A stretch of 39,619 nt of DNA from a virus: IMG/VR virus record IMGVR_UViG_3300037089_000073, positions 1 to 39,619 of that record. The stretch is one strand, 5' to 3'. The notes under the pieces were generated by a model. It was not told the origin of the DNA. It did no database searches and saw nothing but the letters and a program-made list of their open reading frames with translations. A program made the position numbers and the translations under genes. How positions within the stretch are numbered: position 1 is the stretch's first letter; each line of letters begins with the position of its first letter. This document shows positions 39,494 through 39,619 of the stretch, one piece after another.

Positions 39494-39619
39494 CACCTGA
39501 AGAACAAGCCCTAGCTGATCGCGTCACCCTTGAGAGGCAAACGAATAACTCCTTTTTCACAGACAGACTGAAAAAGGGTGTGCTCGCCTACTTGGCGACA
39601 CAGGGTAATCGTAGGGGTA
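39452..39619. repeat. Right copy of the terminal overlap
   Basis: It repeats bases 1-168 with one difference. Removing either copy leaves a 39,451-bp circle with continuous genes across the junction. Confidence 0.95.
39490..39619 (+). CDS. 5' part of the gene at 39-215, second copy
   Basis: This copy begins at the ATGA overlap and runs off the window end. It is identical to 39-168 except for G39578 (Gly) in place of A127 (Asp). It is the same gene seen twice through circular closure. Confidence 0.9.
   Translation, partial: MTPEEQALADRVTLERQTNNSFFTDRLKKGVLAYLATQGNRRG

Overview
The window is a complete, circularly closed phage genome. Bases 1-168 recur at 39452-39619 with one difference (A127 versus G39578), so the unit is 39,451 bp. 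Nearly every gene lies on the plus strand, densely packed, often with 1-4 base start/stop overlaps. The virion genes describe a contractile-tailed phage with a Mu-like head and tail gene order (Mu gp29-, F-, I-, T-, L-, M- and gp41- to gp48-like proteins). No transposase is visible, and DNA is packaged by a conventional TerS/TerL pair. A lipoprotein with TGGS-type low-complexity repeats and a Cys-rich tail resembles surface proteins of Myxococcota (Polyangia), so a myxobacterial or related delta-type host is my best guess. That is inference only.

Layout. 39-749: small genes of unknown function. 739-9304: packaging, portal, head morphogenesis, and a protease/scaffold; TerL carries a 333-residue class 3 intein inside Walker A. 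9339-11153: a decoration protein with a collagen-like tail, then the major capsid protein. 11239-12955: head-tail connection. 12972-17361: sheath, tube, a -1 frameshifted tail assembly chaperone, and tape measure. 17354-22001: baseplate. 22001-27548: a 1520-residue fibre alternating collagen-like and globular segments, then an Asp-box propeller protein. 27577-30500: two paralogous GT4-like glycosyltransferases, the second fused to a methyltransferase. 30497-32592: small proteins and a lysis cassette. 32593-33175 is the only minus-strand block and holds a likely ribbon-helix-helix repressor. It is divergent from a second ribbon-helix-helix gene at 33317, with inverted-repeat operators between them, so this looks like a genetic switch. 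33317-35807: small early genes and the lipoprotein. 35808-36121: a 314-base noncoding region with repeats and a strongly structured RNA leader. 36122-39493: two paralogous sigma-region-4-like regulators flanking a collagen-containing protein, then a ribbon-helix-helix protein and further unknowns.

How it works together. Late genes appear to form one long operon (286-32592) ending at a convergent hairpin terminator. Strong hairpins follow the decoration, capsid and tube genes, the three products expected to be most abundant. The two sigma-region-4-like proteins are candidates for switching on late transcription. I see no polymerase, primase, helicase, ligase, recombinase or integrase, so replication would have to depend on the host or on unrecognised proteins; the 35.75-35.94 kb repeat cluster is a candidate origin. 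The most striking ideas are a phage-borne glycosylation module next to Thr-rich collagen-like fibres, a leader RNA that can sequester the ribosome-binding site of the 36122 gene, and a dnaX-like frameshift signal.
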